DNA of 44,542 nucleotides from Candidatus Zipacnadia bacterium (GTDB lineage: Bacteria; Armatimonadota; Zipacnadia; Zipacnadales; UBA5352): the NCBI GenBank assembly GCA_029821635.1, contig JALGSW010000012.1:1-44542 (forward strand). Direction: 5' to 3'. A model generated the notes under the pieces. It did not search any database. It saw nothing but the letters and a program-made list of their open reading frames with translations, and had not been told where the DNA came from. Made by a program: the position numbers and the translations under genes. Shown here one piece after another: positions 44,447-44,542 of this stretch. Numbering within the stretch: position 1 is the stretch's first letter; every line of letters starts with the position of its first letter.

Positions 44447-44542
44447 TCATGAGTAGATTGGCCCATCTGGCAGGTCTCGGTAGTCGCGCCGCCACGGGTG
44501 GTCGGCGGGCGGGATGACCGCGGTGCCCTTCCGGCGCGTCTT
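44447..44542 (-). CDS. C-terminal fragment of a probable transposase
   Basis: Thirty-one codons from the edge to a TGA at 44447 encode a basic tail with KTRRKGTAVIPPADHPWRR and a final DLPDGPIYS. The pattern PPxDHPWRR resembles, from memory, C-termini of rve-type transposases in environmental bacteria. The adjacent repeated motifs support this. The catalytic region is outside the window, so the family remains open. Confidence 0.4.
   Translation of the reverse strand, partial: KTRRKGTAVIPPADHPWRRDYRDLPDGPIYS

Larger units (their letters stand above)
44112..44542 (-). mobile_element. 3' end of a probable insertion sequence, cut by the window edge
   Basis: Three features suggest an IS end. An ORF enters from the right edge and stops at 44447. 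A perfect 18-bp palindrome (44419-44436) lies just after it. Repeated AAATGTCC-containing motifs follow, two in tandem at 44303-44352 and a diverged one at 44112-44136. Direct repeated subterminal motifs are known for IS21-like and related rve-transposase elements. No transposase core or matching opposite end is inside the window, and the outer boundary is not certain (44303 or 44112). The 44361-44414 stretch is GTTG-rich and non-coding. Confidence 0.45.

Overview
The window is GC-rich, densely coded bacterial DNA with no rRNA, tRNA or CRISPR array that I can see. House-keeping genes (ligA, uvrA, folP, ogt, htrA, trxA) sit among genes typical of environmental polymer degraders: oligogalacturonate lyase, acetyl-xylan-esterase-like hydrolase, giant secreted beta-sandwich proteins with FlgD-Ig-like C-termini, and an HPS-RraA fusion. 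This mix suggests a free-living diderm of a poorly cultured phylum, with Armatimonadota-like lineages my first guess. That is inference from gene content only. The best promoters fit a sigma-70 pattern, TTGAC(A/C)-17-TAGAAT.

Layout, left to right. 1-7.9 kb (+): a GHMP sugar kinase broken by a perfect 17-bp tandem duplication, an M14 carboxypeptidase, NAD-dependent DNA ligase, a VanZ-like membrane protein whose frame runs without a stop into thioredoxin, an HtrA protease with Glu at the catalytic Asp position, and an O6-alkylguanine-DNA alkyltransferase. 7.9-26.3 kb (+): a surface/secretion locus with a strong promoter and structured leader, a 2,129-aa M6-type metalloprotease, a 3,288-aa repeat protein, a small lipoprotein, a terminator and an eight-blade PQQ-like propeller. 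The two giants share three carboxypeptidase-regulatory-like domains followed by a ~430-aa C-terminal module; the lipoprotein has one such domain.

26.3-31.3 kb: an AXE1-like esterase (-) divergent from folP-fthC-oligogalacturonate lyase (+), which meets a nucleoside hydrolase (-). 31.5-36.5 kb (+): a tight operon of HPS-RraA fusion, ketopantoate-reductase-like protein, pterin-binding methyltransferase, zinc MDR dehydrogenase and a TPR-like membrane protein. 36.5-44.1 kb (-): uvrA followed by four glycosyltransferase genes in which each start overlaps the previous stop by 4 nt, all probably read from one promoter at 44035-44063. The right edge holds what looks like the 3' end of an insertion sequence: a partial ORF running off the window and repeated AAATGTCC-containing motifs.

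Working together: the central locus would make secreted proteolytic and adhesive machinery carrying a common C-terminal tag. The esterase, lyase and nucleoside hydrolase would handle plant-polymer fragments and nucleosides. folP, fthC, the HPS domain and the pterin-binding methyltransferase give 27-35 kb a one-carbon/folate flavour. The minus-strand glycosyltransferases probably build a cell-surface glycan.
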